This document shows, one piece after another, positions 63,528 to 64,000 of a stretch of 64,000 nt of DNA (position 1 is its first letter; the number at the start of each line of letters is the position of its first letter). The stretch spans positions 1-64,000 of the forward strand of contig CAJSYQ010000007.1 in the NCBI GenBank assembly GCA_910574015.1, written 5' to 3'. Under the pieces are notes generated by a model. The model was not told where the DNA came from and did no database searches. It saw only the letters and a program-made list of their open reading frames with translations. The stretch is from Eubacteriaceae bacterium (GTDB lineage Bacteria > Bacillota > Clostridia > Lachnospirales > Lachnospiraceae). The position numbers were made by a program, and so were the translations under genes.

Positions 63528-64000
63528 TCACAGAACGCCCTTTGTAGATAATACGCCGTCGATACGATTGTCTACCTGGGACGCCATATCCATTGCTTTC
63601 GCCACCGCCTTAAACATCGCCTCCACGATATGATGCGTATTTTCCCCTGCCAGCTGTCGGATATGCAGGTTCATCCCCGCGCCGCCTGCCAGTCCCATAA
63701 AAAATTCCCGGACTACTTCCGTCTCCATCGTTCCCAGACGCTCCGCCTTCAGGTCGGCGTCAAAGGCAAAGAATGCCCTTCCCGAAAAATCAAGAGAGGC
63801 AAGTACAAGAGCATCGTCCATAGGCAGGATAAAGTAGCCGAACCGGGATATGCCTTCCTTATCGCCCAGCGCCCTCAGAAATGCCTGGCCAAGTACGATA
63901 CCGGTGTCCTCCACCGTGTGATGAGCATCCACATGAGTATCACCCCTGACAGACACCTCCAGGTCAAACAGTCCGTGCCGGGCAAAGCCCTCCAGCATAT
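63528..64000 (-). CDS. hisB: Imidazoleglycerol-phosphate dehydratase, partial
   Basis: About 157 C-terminal residues; the gene begins outside the window. DVDAHHTVEDTGIVLG-type HHTVED (about residue 26-31 here), SLDFSGRAFFAF and ENTHHIVEAMFKA are family marks, with His residues for the two manganese ions. It precedes hisIE by 41 bases, so both are one his operon that continues beyond the right edge. Confidence 0.93.
   Translation of the reverse strand, partial: MLEGFARHGLFDLEVSVRGDTHVDAHHTVEDTGIVLGQAFLRALGDKEGISRFGYFILPMDDALVLASLDFSGRAFFAFDADLKAERLGTMETEVVREFFMGLAGGAGMNLHIRQLAGENTHHIVEAMFKAVAKAMDMASQVDNRIDGVLSTKGVL

Noticed and set aside
1-64000. CRISPR arrays, tRNA or rRNA genes
   Set aside because: No regular spaced repeats, cloverleaf sequences or rRNA cores were seen by eye.

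Overview
The window looks like chromosome of a spore-forming, low-to-mid GC member of Lachnospiraceae (Clostridia). This rests on spoIVA with a SigE-like promoter, the der-plsY-gpsA neighbourhood, Clostridia-type short proteins (DUF6472, FlhB-like export-switch protein), an RsgI-like anti-sigma locus, a Gram-positive type IV pilus operon with a PilM-PilN fusion, and a HisIE carrying an extra N-terminal barrel-like domain. Family level is the limit of what I can support. Nearly all genes lie on the minus strand; the exceptions are a subtilisin-like protease (21518..22438) and a gene remnant at the left edge (2..97). No rRNA, tRNA or CRISPR array was seen, and no gene-free stretch exceeds 300 bases.

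Layout, left to right. 1-4.6 kb: an ECF-like sigma factor with an ATGA-coupled 46-codon gene, a membrane-anchored protein with DUF6472, a PAP2 phosphatase and a GHL10 glycosidase-like protein. 4.6-6.8 kb: cysK, a PH-domain protein and a nitrilase-family amidase. 6.9-10.3 kb: a heterodimeric ABC exporter. 10.4-15.3 kb: an export operon mmpL / YhgE-like / tetR whose promoter carries two TGACC-N3-GGTCA palindromes, probably bound by the TetR protein. 15.3-16.25 kb: a decayed RsgI-like locus with an ECF-type promoter and a strong terminator. 16.3-22.4 kb: an Hsp70-like chaperone translationally overlapped with a 1134-residue protein that starts with a J-like domain lacking HPD, divergent from an intracellular-type subtilase. 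22.4-29.2 kb: glgP followed by the MoxR / DUF58 / transglutaminase trio. 29.2-31.1 kb: an AT-rich RloA/RloB (AbiL-like) defence pair whose RloB is broken, wedged behind pyk. 31.1-43.8 kb: pyk, metallophosphoesterase, spoIVA, HD-GYP protein, FapA-like protein with 12 repeats, exported trigger-factor-like lipoprotein, gpsA, plsY, der, YraN, FlhB-like protein, rnhB. 44.6-62.2 kb: a full type IV pilus operon interrupted by a pseudopilin-unrelated AAA/PD-(D/E)XK gene. 62.2-64 kb: hisIE and hisB (cut by the window edge).

How it fits together. PilB, PilT and PilC power and anchor assembly, PilD processes at least four prepilins, PilM-PilN and PilO form the inner-membrane platform, and a prepilin-like 811-residue protein plus a 923-residue DUF5057 protein are candidates for surface-exposed pilus parts. 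A strong promoter with a perfect stem-loop at the predicted mRNA 5' end precedes the major pilin, so it can be made in excess. The Hsp70/J-like pair with its neighbouring protease is the least explained module and the best candidate for an undescribed system. Several loci show recent decay or insertion (RloB, RsgI-like gene, AAA/PD-(D/E)XK gene).
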